From assembly GCA_023247135.1 (NCBI GenBank), contig JAHFHB010000127.1, positions 1 to 6,147 on the forward strand: a stretch of DNA of 6,147 bases. Direction: 5' to 3'. Made by a program: the position numbers and the translations under genes. The stretch comes from Candidatus Omnitrophota bacterium. GTDB taxonomy: Bacteria; Omnitrophota; Omnitrophia; Omnitrophales; Aquincolibacteriaceae. Positions 5,246 through 6,147 of the stretch are shown in pieces (the first letter of the stretch is position 1; each line of letters starts with the position of its first letter). Below the pieces are notes generated by a model, which saw only the letters and a list, made by a program, of their open reading frames with translations, was not told the origin of the DNA and searched no databases.

Positions 5246-6147
5246 ATGCGTATAAGCGTCATTCTCTTGAGTTACAATTATGCGCGCTATTTGGAAGAAG
5301 CTCTCGCTTCCGTCCTGCGGCAAACCTATTCCGTCCACGAAATCATCGTAGTCGATGATGGCTCCGGCGACACATCGTGGGACATTCTGCAGAAGTGGCA
5401 GGCCAGACATCCCTCCGTCATCAAGCTTTTTTCCCACCCGGACCGGAAGCATCGGGGCCTTGTGGCAAGCTACGGGCTGGCACTTTCTCAAGCCACCGGG
5501 GATATCGTAGCCTTCATCGAGTCGGATGACCAATGGACGGCACACAATTTGGAACAAAAAGCAGCGGCCATGGCCCGGCATCCCCAAGTCGGCGTCGTGT
5601 ATGCCGATTACACGCCTTTTGGGCTCTGGCGCGGGGTCTTCTACTGGGGGCTTTATGCCTGGGCTAATCGTCTCACGATCCCTGCAAACAAACCCTTTGA
5701 TGCCTTGCCCGTTTTATTAAAGCGAAATCCGGTCGCCTCATTTACTCACTTTATCGTCCGGAAAAACCTGCTTACAAATATTCCTTTCCCTTCCGAAAAC
5801 ACCAAAAATTTTGACTGGTGGGTCCTCGCCCATCTGGCCTCGATCACGCGTTTCTATTTTATTCCGCAGCGCCTGACACGCTGGCGCATCCACGCCGGAA
5901 GTGCCGCCTATGGAAGGATTACACTGAAATCCCTGCAAGACTTGGGTGATTTCTTAACCGGCTGTTACCGCTCACTCATGCACCAAAAAATTTTAAGCCC
6001 TGCCGCGGTGCAAAAAATGCGCGAATCGCTTTATTTAGTCAAAGCGCTGCAGAAATACAAAAAATTTTACTCTTTTTTTAAGCTGCTCCGCCGTCCGGTT
6101 TCCACACTGCGCTTTTTGGCACATGTTCTGCTGAGAAGCTGTCTTTT
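5246..6147 (+). CDS. Family 2 glycosyltransferase (incomplete at window end)
   Basis: Inverting GT-A enzyme that transfers a sugar from a nucleotide donor to an envelope polysaccharide, lipid or protein acceptor; donor and acceptor cannot be told. The frame gives 300 residues with no stop before the window ends. ISVILLSYNYARYLEEAL (3-20) is the first strand and helix, VVDDGSGDTSW (35-45) binds the nucleotide, and ESDDQW (92-97) holds the DxD-like metal site. VGVVYADY (115-122), FDWW (189-192) and RLTRWRIHAGS (209-219) match the later acceptor-side pattern of GT2 enzymes. No membrane helix is obvious. ATG 5246 is the only reasonable start: an in-frame TAA lies at 5228-5230, and the protein begins at the first strand as usual, but no clear Shine-Dalgarno precedes it. 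It follows the desaturase by 72 nt without a terminator and may be co-transcribed. Confidence 0.92.
   Translation, partial: MRISVILLSYNYARYLEEALASVLRQTYSVHEIIVVDDGSGDTSWDILQKWQARHPSVIKLFSHPDRKHRGLVASYGLALSQATGDIVAFIESDDQWTAHNLEQKAAAMARHPQVGVVYADYTPFGLWRGVFYWGLYAWANRLTIPANKPFDALPVLLKRNPVASFTHFIVRKNLLTNIPFPSENTKNFDWWVLAHLASITRFYFIPQRLTRWRIHAGSAAYGRITLKSLQDLGDFLTGCYRSLMHQKILSPAAVQKMRESLYLVKALQKYKKFYSFFKLLRRPVSTLRFLAHVLLRSCL

Noticed and set aside
5203..5266. Direct repeat CGTCATTCTC (5203-5212 and 5257-5266)
   Set aside because: Ten bases, one copy inside the glycosyltransferase coding start; no flanking similarity or structure, so probably chance.
5198..5587. Minus-strand 129-codon open frame opposite the glycosyltransferase
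   Set aside because: The plus strand here encodes clear GT2 motifs, so the antisense frame is a shadow.

Overview
The window is bacterial chromosome. About two thirds of it is a conserved translation and secretion operon on the minus strand. The rest is a plus-strand pair encoding a membrane fatty-acid desaturase and a glycosyltransferase. Read in the direction of transcription (from about 3996 down to 1), the minus-strand order is: promoter and ~155-nt leader, tRNA-Thr(GGT), tuf (EF-Tu), rpmG (L33), tRNA-Trp(CCA), secE, nusG, rplK (L11), rplA (L1), and the start of rplJ (L10), which runs off the left edge. This is the classical tuf-secE-nusG-rplKAJL neighbourhood.

The genes are tightly packed, with gaps of 6 to 93 nt. 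No hairpin-plus-T-run intrinsic terminator was seen between them, so one long transcript, cut at the two tRNAs, is likely. One strong sigma70-type promoter (TTGACA, 16-nt spacer, TAGAAT) lies upstream of the tRNA-Thr gene. A second promoter-like pair with an unworkable 10-nt spacer lies about 70 bp further up. Candidate control structures inside the operon are a 9-bp hairpin between tuf and rpmG and two perfect hairpins between nusG and rplK. The gap before rplJ is only 7 nt, so the usual intergenic L10 leader is not there.

On the right, transcribed the opposite way, is an acyl-lipid/acyl-CoA delta-9-type desaturase with all three histidine boxes. It is followed 72 nt later by a family-2 glycosyltransferase that stays open to the window end. 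Both suggest envelope or lipid functions and are unrelated to the ribosomal operon. The stretch 4032-4333 between the two divergent units holds regulatory-looking repeats and two weak, mutually overlapping ORFs, and no gene I can name.

Organism: the EF-Tu has a diverged switch I region (KIVTI in place of RGITI, preceded by AKGGTVRDDS). From memory this resembles EF-Tu of Planctomycetes, Verrucomicrobia and related candidate phyla (PVC/Omnitrophota-like) rather than Proteobacteria or Firmicutes. That placement is inference, not a database result. No mobile element, CRISPR array or clearly new system was found. The most interesting signals are the duplicated promoter modules, the palindrome between the divergent units, the nusG-rplK leader and the EF-Tu variant.
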